A stretch of DNA of 64,000 nucleotides from DZBG01 sp049241565 (GCA_049241565.1 JBMLQL010000030.1:214729-278728); one strand, 5' to 3'. Positions 52,258 to 60,708 are shown, numbered from the stretch's first letter. Notes: generated by a model not told the origin, from the sequence alone. Program-made: numbers and translations.

Positions 52258-52622
52258 TGCGTATGCCATCAAGAAAAGTTATCTCTAAAAAAATGTCTGA
52301 ATATCTCTCCGTGATCTCCCATCCAGATCGTTTCAGGATCATTGAAGAGATCGGAAACAGAGAGCTGGACGTAAACGAAATTACCAAAATTTTAGGTATT
52401 CCCCAAAGCAGTGTTTCACAGCACCTCTCTGTTTTGCGCTCAAAAGATCTTGTTGTAGATAGAAGAGAGGGAAAGCATATTTTTTATTCACTTCGTTTTC
52501 CATGGATGGCCGGATGGCTTCTTCAAGGGCTTCAACTTTTAGAAGAGGCAAAAAGCTCAGATCTCGACTTATTGACCGCAACAGCTGAAGTTAAAAAACT
52601 TTGGGGAAGAGGTCACCAATGA
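52251..52622 (+). CDS. ArsR-family transcriptional regulator
   Basis: This 123-residue winged-helix protein contains SVISHPDRFRIIEEIGNRELDVNEITKILGIPQSSVSQHLSVLRSKDLV, a normal ArsR/SmtB domain, and the HIFYSL wing. It contains no cysteine, so the classical ELCVCDL metal-sensing motif is absent and the ligand is not thiol-bound metal. No Shine-Dalgarno precedes the ATGs at 52251, 52257 or 52263; the true start could be any of the three. It overlaps the DUF1275 gene (ATGA). Confidence 0.88.
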   Translation: MLMRMPSRKVISKKMSEYLSVISHPDRFRIIEEIGNRELDVNEITKILGIPQSSVSQHLSVLRSKDLVVDRREGKHIFYSLRFPWMAGWLLQGLQLLEEAKSSDLDLLTATAEVKKLWGRGHQ

Positions 52623-53371
52623 TTCATACGATTGGACAGAATCTCTATACTTGGAAAAAAATTCTTCTTTGGTCTATTCTGAGTTTTAAGGCCGGTATGC
52701 TTAATGCCGCTGGATTTTTATTTGCCGGCTATTTTGTTTCTCACGTTACAGGCTTTGGAACACAAATCGGAATTACCATTGGGCATGAGGAGTATGCTTT
52801 CGGGATAGAACTTTTAGTTATTCCTGTTTTTTTCATCTTAGGTGGTTTTGTCACCTCACTGATTCTAGATGTGGATTATGATGAAAAAAAGATCCCACGC
52901 TACGATTATGTTCAACTTCTTATTACTGCTCTTTTAGGTGTTATCAGTACTCTATTCTTAATCGATTTTTATGACTCGTCTGTTCTTCCGATGAAGCATG
53001 ATGATAATACGATTTTCCTTATTGCTCTCCTTTGTTTTGTTTGTGGACTTAAAAATGGTCTTTCAACTTGGTCTACATCGGGAAAAATACGAACAACGCA
53101 TCTCACAGGTCTTTCTACAGATATCGGTCTTCATCTCCCAAAAGTAATAATAAGTCGGTCTTTTAATTCAAAATTTCCTGAAGAAAATATTGTGACTTAC
53201 ACCAGACTTATTACATTACTAAGCTTTTCTATTGGCTCATTTTTTTCTGCAATGTTCATTCATAAGCTTGGTGAAGTGATCTTTTATGTCACTTTTATTA
53301 TCTCACTTGGTTTGCTTTATATATCCATTACAAACAGAAGACGCTTAGTTAGACTAAGCAAAGGGGCCTAG
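52619..53371 (+). CDS. DUF1275/YoaK-family membrane protein
   Basis: The protein has six predicted helices with the signature AGMLNAAGFLFAGYFVSHVTGFGTQIG, typical of DUF1275 (PF06912). Function is uncharacterised. I used the ATG at 52619, overlapping the ArsR stop as ATGA, rather than the TTG at 52601, because overlap of this kind is standard coupling. The length is then 250 residues. The carbonic anhydrase gene begins directly at 53372, so it may take part in inorganic-carbon or pH handling. Confidence 0.85.
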   Translation: MIHTIGQNLYTWKKILLWSILSFKAGMLNAAGFLFAGYFVSHVTGFGTQIGITIGHEEYAFGIELLVIPVFFILGGFVTSLILDVDYDEKKIPRYDYVQLLITALLGVISTLFLIDFYDSSVLPMKHDDNTIFLIALLCFVCGLKNGLSTWSTSGKIRTTHLTGLSTDIGLHLPKVIISRSFNSKFPEENIVTYTRLITLLSFSIGSFFSAMFIHKLGEVIFYVTFIISLGLLYISITNRRRLVRLSKGA

Positions 53372-53980
53372 ATGAAAACATTAACAAAAGAAATGCAGAG
53401 CAAAATTTCTCCAACTCAAGCATTGGAACTTTTAAAAGCTGGTAATAAAAGATTCATTAACAATTTAAGTATGAATAGAAATCTTCTTCAGCAAATGAAT
53501 GAGACTTCTGATGGTCAGCATCCTTTCGCCGTTGTGATTAGCTGTATGGATTCTAGAACATCAGCAGAGTTGATTTTTGATCAAGGTCTTGGTGATATCT
53601 TCAGTATTCGTATCGCAGGAAATGTTATTAATGAAGATATCTTGGGAAGTGCCGAGTTTGCTTGTAAGGTAGTCAGAAGTAAGCTTGTTATTGTTCTTGG
53701 GCATACTTCATGTGGTGCCGTTAAGGGGGCTATTGATGATGTGGATTTAGGACATCTCCACTTTATTACAAAAAAGATTCAGCGCTGTATTCACCATGAT
53801 CACAAGTTAACTCCTCAAGATATGATGGATCAAGTGACTCGTGATAATGTGAAGAAGAGTATGGAGGATCTACGTTGCCACTCTTCTATTCTTGCTCAGC
53901 TTGAGAAAGAAGGAGAAATCAAAATAACTGGTGGAATTTACGATGTGAATACCGGAAGTGTTGATTTTTTTGACAAGTAA
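53372..53980 (+). CDS. Beta-class carbonic anhydrase
   Basis: The 202-residue cytosolic enzyme interconverts CO2 and bicarbonate. It has the zinc ligands Cys58, His111 and Cys114 with the catalytic dyad Asp60/Arg62 (ISCMDSRTSAEL, VLGHTSCGAVKGA). No signal peptide is seen. It is adjacent to and co-directional with the ArsR and DUF1275 genes. Type I versus II cannot be set without structure or alignment. Confidence 0.93.
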   Translation: MKTLTKEMQSKISPTQALELLKAGNKRFINNLSMNRNLLQQMNETSDGQHPFAVVISCMDSRTSAELIFDQGLGDIFSIRIAGNVINEDILGSAEFACKVVRSKLVIVLGHTSCGAVKGAIDDVDLGHLHFITKKIQRCIHHDHKLTPQDMMDQVTRDNVKKSMEDLRCHSSILAQLEKEGEIKITGGIYDVNTGSVDFFDK

Positions 53981-54015
53981 TTTTAGAGATTATCTTTTTT
54001 ACCTATACCTCTAAT

Positions 54016-54057
54016 ATGTAGGCCTTTTTCTGTTAAATTAGCGAAAAAGGTCTACAT
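54016..54057 (+). promoter_or_regulatory. Long hairpin covering the ribosome-binding site of the 54059 gene
   Basis: ATGTAGGCCTTTTTC (54016-54030) and GAAAAAGGTCTACAT (54043-54057) pair over 15 bp with one G-U, leaving a 12-base loop. The right arm contains AAAGG, the only Shine-Dalgarno for the ATG at 54059, so the fold would block translation. Confidence 0.55.
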
Positions 54058-54058
54058 C

Positions 54059-54529
54059 ATGAAAAAATCAATCCTCGCTCTCATCACTCTACTTCTCTCT
54101 TTTCATGCTATGGCCGATTGCCGGACCATTCTTGATCAGAGAATGAGTAATCTTAAATCTAGAAATTCTCAGACGAATCAAAATCTTGGAACGGGAGCCG
54201 TTCTTGGAGGAATCCTTTTATTTGTGAATGCCCCAATTGGAATTACTATCATTGGTGTTTCTGCTGCAGGAAGTGGTTTTCATGAATTAAGTAAGGCCAA
54301 TAATAGAAAACTTCGGGCCGCAATTGATGAAGCTTATGTTTACCATGGGACGAGAGTTGAAGGGAAAAAGCTTAAAAAGCTTTTAAGAAAAGTGAACAGA
54401 AAACTTAAGTCTGATATTACGATGCCCGAGCTTGTGGATTCAATAGTTGATGCCAATGAAAGTAAGCTTATTTGTAATGCAAGAAATATGAATCATTTTG
54501 CTCGAAAAGTAAAAGTGGAGCTTGAGTAA
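54059..54529 (+). CDS. Uncharacterised exported protein (156 residues)
   Basis: The signal peptide (ILALITLLLSFHAMADC) is clear. The mature part has a glycine-rich hydrophobic hairpin (LGTGAVLGGILLFVNAPIGI, then TIIGVSAAGSGF, residues about 45-75) that may insert into a membrane, and a basic C-terminal half with many Lys/Arg. Function unknown. Its ribosome-binding site is inside a strong hairpin. It is followed by a terminator overlapping the stop. Confidence 0.8.
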   Translation: MKKSILALITLLLSFHAMADCRTILDQRMSNLKSRNSQTNQNLGTGAVLGGILLFVNAPIGITIIGVSAAGSGFHELSKANNRKLRAAIDEAYVYHGTRVEGKKLKKLLRKVNRKLKSDITMPELVDSIVDANESKLICNARNMNHFARKVKVELE

Positions 54530-54547
54530 CCAAGCTCCTAGCTTTTT
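54517..54547 (+). terminator. Intrinsic terminator after the 54059 gene
   Basis: GGAGCTTG (54517-54524) and CAAGCTCC (54531-54538) pair perfectly around a six-base loop, and CTTTTT follows within six bases. The stem contains the stop codon. It lies between this gene and convergent glpK. Confidence 0.75.
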
Positions 54548-54551
54548 CAAA

Positions 54552-56033
54552 TTAAAGAAAAACCTTTTTGAGTGTTTTACCCCAGAGATTTCTTTTATCA
54601 GCATAATACTTCTCATTTCCAGGATTAAATTCTTTTTCTAACTTCCAAAGTTTTCCGAGATCAGAGATTTTAATCTCCCCTCTGGAAACGAGGGCCCCAA
54701 GCGCCACTCCATAAGCAGTGGTATCTGTGACTTCTGGACGAAGAATTTTCTTCTCAGAAAAATTTGCCTGCATTTGCATAAGAAGGTTATTGGCCGAGGC
54801 TCCACCATCAACACGTATATCGTTAAGTTTAGAGAAATCCTTTTTAAAACTAGAGACTGAATCATTAACAGAAAGAGCAATTCCTTCTAAACACGCCCTC
54901 GCAATATGACCGTTATGAGTTCCTCTTGTGAGACCAAGGATGGCGGCCTTAGCCTCGGAATTCCAGTAAGGAGTTCCGATACCAGTGAAAAATGGCATAA
55001 ATAATACATCTGCCATCTGCGAGAGATCAGTCACCTCATTGGCCAGACGTTCGACTTCAGAGCTTGATCTGATAGATCGAAGATTATCACGCAGCCACTG
55101 AACAGCCGCACCGGCAATATAAGTAGACCCTTCAAGAGCATAGATTTTTTTTCGCTGATAAAAATAAGCGGCAGTTGTAAGAAGACCTGTTTGAGAAAAG
55201 ACTTTTTTATCACCAGTATTTAATAATAAAAAAGCACCTGTTCCATAAGTACATTTAATATCACCTTCGTTCACACAGGCCTGACCAAAGAGGGCTGCTT
55301 GCTGATCACCTAGAATAGAAAGAATAGGGATTCCATCAGGAAGAAATCCGCAGTTCTTTGTTGTTCCAAAGGAAGTAAAAGATTCACAAATTTCTGGGAG
55401 AAATTCTCTGTCAATACCAAAGAAGTCTAAAAGTGATTTGTCCCATTCAAAGCTATCAAGACTCATAAGCATCGTTCGAGATGCATTTGAGGCCTCAGTC
55501 ACATGAGTAAGTCCTGCCGTCAGGCGATAAACCATATAGGTATCAATAGTTCCAAAGAGAAGATCATTTTTAGAAGCTGCATTTTTGACTTCTTGAGAGT
55601 TTTCAAGGAGCCAGCGCATCTTTGTACCAGAAAAATACGGATCAAGTGGAAGTCCAGTCAGTGAGCGACATTTTTTTTCATACTCATCACGATGAGAGTC
55701 ACACCAGCTGGCCGTTCTTCGATCTTGCCAAACAATCGCATGGTGAAGAGGTTTACCTTGGCGATTAAAAGCACAAGTAGTTTCACGTTGATTCGTGATA
55801 CCAATGGCCATCAGATCAGACTTTCCTACTTTTTGTCTTTTAAGAATAATTTCAATAGAGTCTTCAATAGACTGCCAAATTTCATTAAGATCATGCTCAA
55901 CCCAAGCGGGATGAGGATAAATTTGTCGATAATCTACTTTTTCTTTATCAACGACTTTTAGATTTTTTGCATCAATCAAGAGGGAAGTTGTTCCAGTTGT
56001 TCCTTGATCAATAGCTAATAGATAACTACTCAT
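54552..56033 (-). CDS. glpK: Glycerol kinase
   Basis: The 493-residue FGGY kinase has LAIDQGTTGTTSLLID at the N-terminus, WQDRRTASWCD, GDQQAALFGQACVNEGDIKCTYGTGAFLLLNTG near residue 243, and EGIALSVNDSVSSFKK. It phosphorylates glycerol to glycerol-3-phosphate. Length is standard (about 500). No glpF or glpD is adjacent. It starts 21 bp after the pilin gene with AAGGA upstream. Confidence 0.95.
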   Translation of the reverse strand: MSSYLLAIDQGTTGTTSLLIDAKNLKVVDKEKVDYRQIYPHPAWVEHDLNEIWQSIEDSIEIILKRQKVGKSDLMAIGITNQRETTCAFNRQGKPLHHAIVWQDRRTASWCDSHRDEYEKKCRSLTGLPLDPYFSGTKMRWLLENSQEVKNAASKNDLLFGTIDTYMVYRLTAGLTHVTEASNASRTMLMSLDSFEWDKSLLDFFGIDREFLPEICESFTSFGTTKNCGFLPDGIPILSILGDQQAALFGQACVNEGDIKCTYGTGAFLLLNTGDKKVFSQTGLLTTAAYFYQRKKIYALEGSTYIAGAAVQWLRDNLRSIRSSSEVERLANEVTDLSQMADVLFMPFFTGIGTPYWNSEAKAAILGLTRGTHNGHIARACLEGIALSVNDSVSSFKKDFSKLNDIRVDGGASANNLLMQMQANFSEKKILRPEVTDTTAYGVALGALVSRGEIKISDLGKLWKLEKEFNPGNEKYYADKRNLWGKTLKKVFL

Positions 56034-56054
56034 TAGAGATCCTTGTGTCTTTAT

Positions 56055-56282
56055 TTATAGGTCTAGTCGACTATTTTGAGTTTCGTCATCCACAATGATT
56101 TTGACGATATCTACCCAAATACCTGCAATTTGATTGTTTACAAGTTTAACAAACATGAAAGAAATTGTGGCGACCACTAATAGCAAAAGAACAAACTCAA
56201 TAAGTGACTGGCCGTTCTCATTAAGTACGGCTTTTACCTTATTTAGTTTTTCTTTAAAACGTGCTACAATACGATCTATCAT
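56055..56282 (-). CDS. Flp-type (Tad) pilin-like small membrane protein
   Basis: The C-terminal part GQSLIEFVLLLLVVATISF fits a prepilin peptidase site with G at -1, E at +5 and F at +6, followed by one hydrophobic helix. The short basic N-terminus (MIDRIVARFKEKLNK) also fits a Flp/TadE-type leader. The product is 75 residues when started at 56282. An ATG at 56297 would overlap the divergent TlpA ATG (CATG). No other tad genes are nearby, so it is an orphan pilin gene in this window. Confidence 0.65.
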   Translation of the reverse strand: MIDRIVARFKEKLNKVKAVLNENGQSLIEFVLLLLVVATISFMFVKLVNNQIAGIWVDIVKIIVDDETQNSRLDL

Positions 56283-56295
56283 CTCTGGGGTACCC

Positions 56296-56847
56296 ATGAA
56301 AAAGTTTTTACCTATTACTCTTTTTATTATGGCCTTCTTCGGCTTTCTTGCCACACAAATCATTTGGGATACATTTCACCTTAATGCTGAGCAAGTCCAA
56401 GTTGAGAAGGAAAAATACTCCCTTTACGAGAACCTTTTCCAAGAAATTTCAGTAACTTCTAGCAAAGGTACGACTTACGTCCTAAAGGACCTAAAATCAC
56501 CTGTGGTATTAGTGAACTTTTGGGCCAGCTGGTGCGTTCCCTGCCTCAAAGAATTCCCATCTTTGGTAGAATTCCAACAGAAATATAAGGGGAAAGTCAC
56601 CGTTATTGGGATTAATGGCGATGAAGAAGACCCAAAAATGAACGTAGATAAAACCGAGAAAAAATATAAACTAAATTTTGAATCCGTACTTGATCCTGCG
56701 AGTGTGGTATCCAATAAATTCATGATCAATACCTATCCTGTTTCTATTCTGTACTACAAAGGTAAAGTTATCTACGTGAATAAAAAAATTCATGACTTCA
56801 TGGACAAGGAGTTTTTGGCCATGATTGATAAGCAAATTAGTCTCTAG
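56296..56847 (+). CDS. TlpA/ResA-like membrane-anchored thioredoxin-family protein
   Basis: The 183-residue protein has an N-terminal anchor (FLPITLFIMAFFGFLATQII) and a periplasmic thioredoxin fold with FWASWCVPCLKEFPSL (CxxC) and VIGINGDEEDPK. It reduces or isomerises thiols outside the cytoplasm. The open frame extends to 56134, but GGGG five bases before ATG 56296 and the signal-like N-terminus fix the start there. It is divergent from the pilin gene with 13 bp between starts. Confidence 0.9.
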   Translation: MKKFLPITLFIMAFFGFLATQIIWDTFHLNAEQVQVEKEKYSLYENLFQEISVTSSKGTTYVLKDLKSPVVLVNFWASWCVPCLKEFPSLVEFQQKYKGKVTVIGINGDEEDPKMNVDKTEKKYKLNFESVLDPASVVSNKFMINTYPVSILYYKGKVIYVNKKIHDFMDKEFLAMIDKQISL

Positions 56848-56897
56848 TTTAATAACCACATCTGTATTTTTTAAAAATATTTGCATAAGGAGTATGC

Positions 56898-57413
56898 ATG
56901 AAGTGGTTTATTTGCCTTGGATTGGCGCTTGTTTCAGCAACCTGTTTTGCTAAAGTAGAACTTCTAACAACAATTACTAGCGATGTAGATAAAGAGACGA
57001 GCTATCTTTCAATCGATATCGACGACGACTCAAACGAAATCACAAAAATGATTCTTCAAACAAAGAATGCTGCCGGTGTAGAAACAGGTGTGCGTGAATT
57101 TGATTATGATGAAGTGATGACAAAAGGGGTTGTTCTTCTTCATAAAGAAGGAAGAGATGTTGTTTCACTAAAACCTGCGGATAAATCATTCAGTTTTCTT
57201 TCAGCAGGGACAATGAGAGTTATTTATCTTTATAGCGGGATTAATAATTCAACTCGCGAAGTGAAAATCAATCTTGTTCCACTAGCTGAGGGAGGGAGCT
57301 TTCACCTCACAACAGAGGAAGGTGTTAAAACTAATCGTATGTTTGTGAAAGCGAATAAGGCTCTTGGTAAAATTATTGGAATTAAAGAAATCCAATTCTC
57401 TTACAAAGACTAA
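56898..57413 (+). CDS. Uncharacterised exported protein (171 residues)
   Basis: The signal peptide (FICLGLALVSATCFAK) is followed by a beta-rich mature domain without recognisable family features. AAGGAG precedes the start by five bases. The last four bases overlap the stop of convergent hutI. Function unknown. Confidence 0.75.
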   Translation: MKWFICLGLALVSATCFAKVELLTTITSDVDKETSYLSIDIDDDSNEITKMILQTKNAAGVETGVREFDYDEVMTKGVVLLHKEGRDVVSLKPADKSFSFLSAGTMRVIYLYSGINNSTREVKINLVPLAEGGSFHLTTEEGVKTNRMFVKANKALGKIIGIKEIQFSYKD

Positions 57414-58621
57414 ATTTTGATAGCAAGGTTATGGCCCCATGAGTAGAAAATCTCTTCATGGGTGCTTGCCTTAAAAATACTTAGTTTTGGTTCTAGCCCT
57501 GGGATAACTGCTCCTTGTTCACGAAGATTCAAAGCATGAGAAGCATTTAAAGTGATCGCTGCCCAAATTTCTACAGGTGTCATCGCCAAATTTTTTGCAC
57601 TTATTGAGGCTAGTAAAATGAGATTGTCACAGTGACAAGAACCAGGGTTATAGTCACTGGCCATGGCCACTTTTACTCCAGCTTCAATCATATGACGTGC
57701 AGGTGCAAGAGCTTTTCCTAAGAAAAAAGCTGTTCCAGGTAGAAGAGTGGCCACAGTTGATGATTTGGCCAGAGCACGGATGCCTTCATCGGAAACTTGC
57801 AGAAGATGGTCAGCACTTAGGGCCGAATATTCAGTGGCTAAAGAGGCCCCATTATTATCATTCATTTCATCAGCATGCATTTTCACATGAAGACCAAGTG
57901 CGAGAGCCTTTTCAAAAACAAAACGAGTGTCTTCATCTGTAAAATAATTCTTCTCATGAAAGACATCAACGATATCAATCATCTTTTCTGAATGCAGCTT
58001 CTCCATCAAAGGAAGGACAACTTCATTAACGAAGTGAGCAGAATCTTTAAATGATTTAGGAACGGCATGAGCGGCCATATAAGTGCGAATGATTTGCACT
58101 CGTCCCTTAAAATGATCCTTAAGCTTATTGATTATTTTTGAAATTTTATATTCAGCTTCAAAAGTTAATCCATAACCACTTTTAATTTCAATCGTTCCAA
58201 CTCCGTAAGAGTGAATTCGATCCACTCTCTGACAAGCGGTTTTAAACAACTCCTCTTCAGAGAGATGAGCTGTTTTGTCAGCAGTGTGAAGAATGCCTCC
58301 GCCAGCTGCCGCTATTTCTTCGTAGCTCGCACCTTTAAGTCGCAGGCCGTACTCAAAACTCCTATTTCCCCCAAAAACAAGGTGAGTATGTGAGTCGACA
58401 ATCTCGGGAGTCACGATATGCTCAGAAAGATTTGTCCGAGGGATTTTTTCGTAGTCTGAAGGAAGGTCTTGAGTCTTACCCACCCAATGGATAAGGTTAT
58501 CATCCATGACAATCGCAGCATCTTCAACTATTGAGAGATCTTCATCAAGCAGTTTACGTCCATCTTTCTGATGAGCTCCAGCCAGAGTAAGAAGCTGAGT
58601 AATATGTGAGTAGACTTTCAT
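57410..58621 (-). CDS. hutI: Imidazolonepropionase
   Basis: The 403-residue amidohydrolase opens the imidazolone ring in histidine breakdown. It has the metal motif DSHTHLVFGGNR near residue 78, EIKSGYGLTFEAE near 145, HADEMND near 242, and ASDYNPGSCHCDNL near 320. It is 22 bp after hutU on the same strand. Confidence 0.95.
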   Translation of the reverse strand: MKVYSHITQLLTLAGAHQKDGRKLLDEDLSIVEDAAIVMDDNLIHWVGKTQDLPSDYEKIPRTNLSEHIVTPEIVDSHTHLVFGGNRSFEYGLRLKGASYEEIAAAGGGILHTADKTAHLSEEELFKTACQRVDRIHSYGVGTIEIKSGYGLTFEAEYKISKIINKLKDHFKGRVQIIRTYMAAHAVPKSFKDSAHFVNEVVLPLMEKLHSEKMIDIVDVFHEKNYFTDEDTRFVFEKALALGLHVKMHADEMNDNNGASLATEYSALSADHLLQVSDEGIRALAKSSTVATLLPGTAFFLGKALAPARHMIEAGVKVAMASDYNPGSCHCDNLILLASISAKNLAMTPVEIWAAITLNASHALNLREQGAVIPGLEPKLSIFKASTHEEIFYSWGHNLAIKI

Positions 58622-58643
58622 TCAAGTTTCCAGTTTTAAATTT

Positions 58644-60302
58644 TTAGAGAGAAGGAAACTTTATTTTTGTCTCAGGTTTCTTCGCTATTTTCAGTGAGAT
58701 ATCGTAGCCCGCATCTGCGTGACGGACAATTCCCATTCCTGAATCCGAATTCAACACTCGTGAAAGACGAACGTCCATTTCTGTTGTTCCATCACAAACA
58801 ATAACCATTCCTGAGTGCTGTGAGTAGCCCATTCCAACTCCACCACCATGGTGAAGAGAAATCCAGCTGGCACCGTTATTGATATTGATCATGGCATTAA
58901 GAAGTGGCCAGTCAGAGACAGCATCAGAGCCATCTTTCATGCTTTCAGTTTCTCTGTTGGGACTTGCTACTGATCCACAATCAAGATGATCACGTCCAAT
59001 AACAATGGGAGCCTTCACTTTTTTCTCACGCACAAGTTGATTAAAAAGAAGAGCCGCTTTTTCACGGTCACCGTATTTGAGCCAACAGATTCTTGAAGGC
59101 AGTCCTTGGAATTTAATCATTTCTTGGGCCTTATTAAGCCAGTTGATCATAGATTTATTTTCTGGAAATAACTTTTTTAAGGCTTCATCAGTCACACGAA
59201 TATCTTCTGGGTCTCCTGACAGGGCGACCCATCTAAATGGTCCAGAGCCTTCACAAAAAAGCGGACGAATATAGGCCGGAACAAACCCAGGGAAATCAAA
59301 AGCGTTTTTTACTCCAACTTTTTCAGCTCCAGCTCGTAGATTATTTCCATAATCAAAAACAAATGAGCCACGTTTTTGGAATTCAATCATCACCCGAACA
59401 TGGTCACCCATGGTTTGATATGAAAGCTCAGTATATTTAGTAGGATCAGATTTTTTCAACTCCATGGCCACTTCAAAGCTCATCCCCTGAGGAACATAGC
59501 CATTCAATGGATCATGGGCCGACGTTTGATCAGTGACAAGATCAGGAACAATATTTTTATCAAGAACATATTTAAAAAATTCTGCGGCATTACCAACAAC
59601 TCCGATAGAGATGGCCTTACCTGCAGCTTTGGCCTCTAGGGAAAGTTTGATCGCTTCATCATAGTCTTTAGCAAGCACATCGAGATATTTTGTTTTAAGG
59701 CGCTTCTCAATTCTTGTGACATCGACATCACAACAAAGGCACACACCATCGGCCATCTTGACAGCAAGAGGTTGAGCTCCACCCATTCCACCAATTCCAC
59801 CCGTAAGAACCAATTTACCTTTAAGGGTAGAATTCTCTCCCCAGTGCTTTCGAGCAGCCGCCATAAATGTTTCATAGGTTCCTTGGATGATTCCTTGAGA
59901 ACCAATATAAATCCATGAGCCTGCTGTCATCTGGCCATACATCATCAGGCCTTCATCTTTAAGTTTATTAAAGTGATCCCATGTGGCCCATTCAGGAACT
60001 AAGTTTGAGTTCGCGATAAGAACGCGGGGCCCTTGTGGGGTTGAGGGAAACACGGCCACTGGTTTCCCAGACTGAACGATAAGTGTTTCATCATTTTCTA
60101 AATTTTGAAGTGTGTGAATGAGATCAGTTAATGCTTTGTGATTTCTTGCTGCTTGTCCGTTTCCACCATAAACAATGAGGTTGTCACGGTCTTCGGCCAC
60201 ATCTGGGTGAAGATTATTTAAAAGGCAACGAAGCGCAGCTTCTTGGTGCCAGCCTTTGCAAGTTAATTTATCACCAGTTGGTGGAAGAGGGATGTTCGCC
60301 AT
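58644..60302 (-). CDS. hutU: Urocanate hydratase
   Basis: The 552-residue NAD+-dependent enzyme has the GGIGGMGGAQPLAVKMADG segment (core GGIGGMGGAQPL), the urocanase active-site region DHLDCGSVASPNRETESM near residue 405, and HHGGGVGMGYSQHSG. Length is normal. It precedes hutI. Its upstream 200 bp is the hut promoter region. Confidence 0.96.
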   Translation of the reverse strand: MANIPLPPTGDKLTCKGWHQEAALRCLLNNLHPDVAEDRDNLIVYGGNGQAARNHKALTDLIHTLQNLENDETLIVQSGKPVAVFPSTPQGPRVLIANSNLVPEWATWDHFNKLKDEGLMMYGQMTAGSWIYIGSQGIIQGTYETFMAAARKHWGENSTLKGKLVLTGGIGGMGGAQPLAVKMADGVCLCCDVDVTRIEKRLKTKYLDVLAKDYDEAIKLSLEAKAAGKAISIGVVGNAAEFFKYVLDKNIVPDLVTDQTSAHDPLNGYVPQGMSFEVAMELKKSDPTKYTELSYQTMGDHVRVMIEFQKRGSFVFDYGNNLRAGAEKVGVKNAFDFPGFVPAYIRPLFCEGSGPFRWVALSGDPEDIRVTDEALKKLFPENKSMINWLNKAQEMIKFQGLPSRICWLKYGDREKAALLFNQLVREKKVKAPIVIGRDHLDCGSVASPNRETESMKDGSDAVSDWPLLNAMININNGASWISLHHGGGVGMGYSQHSGMVIVCDGTTEMDVRLSRVLNSDSGMGIVRHADAGYDISLKIAKKPETKIKFPSL

Positions 60303-60508
60303 GGGAATCTCCTTAGAGCAATATGATCTTAAAGTTCCAAATTTATATCACAACTCTCTTTGAACGGCAGCCCTGAGGGGGTGATTTCAAGTCTGAAAAG
60401 TTTAGATATTTTTAGGACTTGATCATTTATGGGAAAGGAAAAATTGTGTAGAGGATTTTAATCTTCCGTGACGCCCAATGAAGGGCGCCTTTTAACTAAG
60501 GATTTTTC
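60303..60508. promoter_or_regulatory. Intergenic region before hutU and the 24-codon ORF
   Basis: This non-coding stretch contains the hutU promoter (leftward) and the upstream region of the small ORF (rightward). A hairpin at 60472-60487 (CGCCC/GGGCG, loop AATGAA) followed by CCTTTT lies just before the small ORF. I see no clear -10/-35 pairs or named operators. Confidence 0.35.
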
Positions 60509-60583
60509 ATGGAAGAAATGATGAGGGTCTTGATTCTTATCGTTTTGATCATGCAGCTTGCTGTCATGTTCAGAACGCTCTGA
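60509..60583 (+). CDS. Putative 24-residue membrane peptide
   Basis: ATG at 60509 is preceded by AAGGA with six-base spacing. The ORF encodes MEEMMRVLILIVLIMQLAVM followed by FRTL: a short acidic start and one hydrophobic helix of about 15 residues with a basic tail. It looks like a small membrane protein. An imperfect hairpin at 60593-60619 with CTTCATTCTTT after it may be its terminator. No coding homology can be judged at this length, and it may be an untranslated or regulatory RNA instead. Confidence 0.45.
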   Translation: MEEMMRVLILIVLIMQLAVMFRTL

Positions 60584-60592
60584 ATTAGGTTT

Positions 60593-60630
60593 AGGAGGGT
60601 GGTGAGACACCTTCCACCTCTTCATTCTTT
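60593..60630 (+). terminator. Possible terminator after the 24-codon ORF
   Basis: AGGAGGGTGGTG (60593-60604) and CACCTTCCACCT (60608-60619) pair with two mismatches and a G-U around the loop AGA, followed by CTTCATTCTTT. It is a weak terminator by eye, 10 bp after the small ORF stop. Confidence 0.4.
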
Positions 60631-60685
60631 AAAATCCTAGCAGAAAATGAAAATCAACGCAAACCAGCTAAGTCATTGTAATTTA

Positions 60686-60708
60686 GAATTGAAATATTAT
60701 TTCAATTC
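60686..60708. repeat. Inverted repeat at the hutH stop codon
   Basis: GAATTGAAAT and ATTTCAATTC (10 bp, perfect) flank a three-base loop, ATT. The hutH stop codon (60697-60699) is inside the loop and right arm. There is no following T run, so it is not a clear terminator; it may protect the mRNA 3' end. Confidence 0.4.

Noticed and set aside
52601..52618. TTG start of the DUF1275 gene
   Set aside because: The ATG at 52619 forms the usual ATGA overlap with the ArsR stop.
56134..56295. N-terminal extension of the TlpA-like ORF upstream of 56296
   Set aside because: Antisense to the pilin gene; the signal-anchor and GGGG Shine-Dalgarno place the start at 56296.
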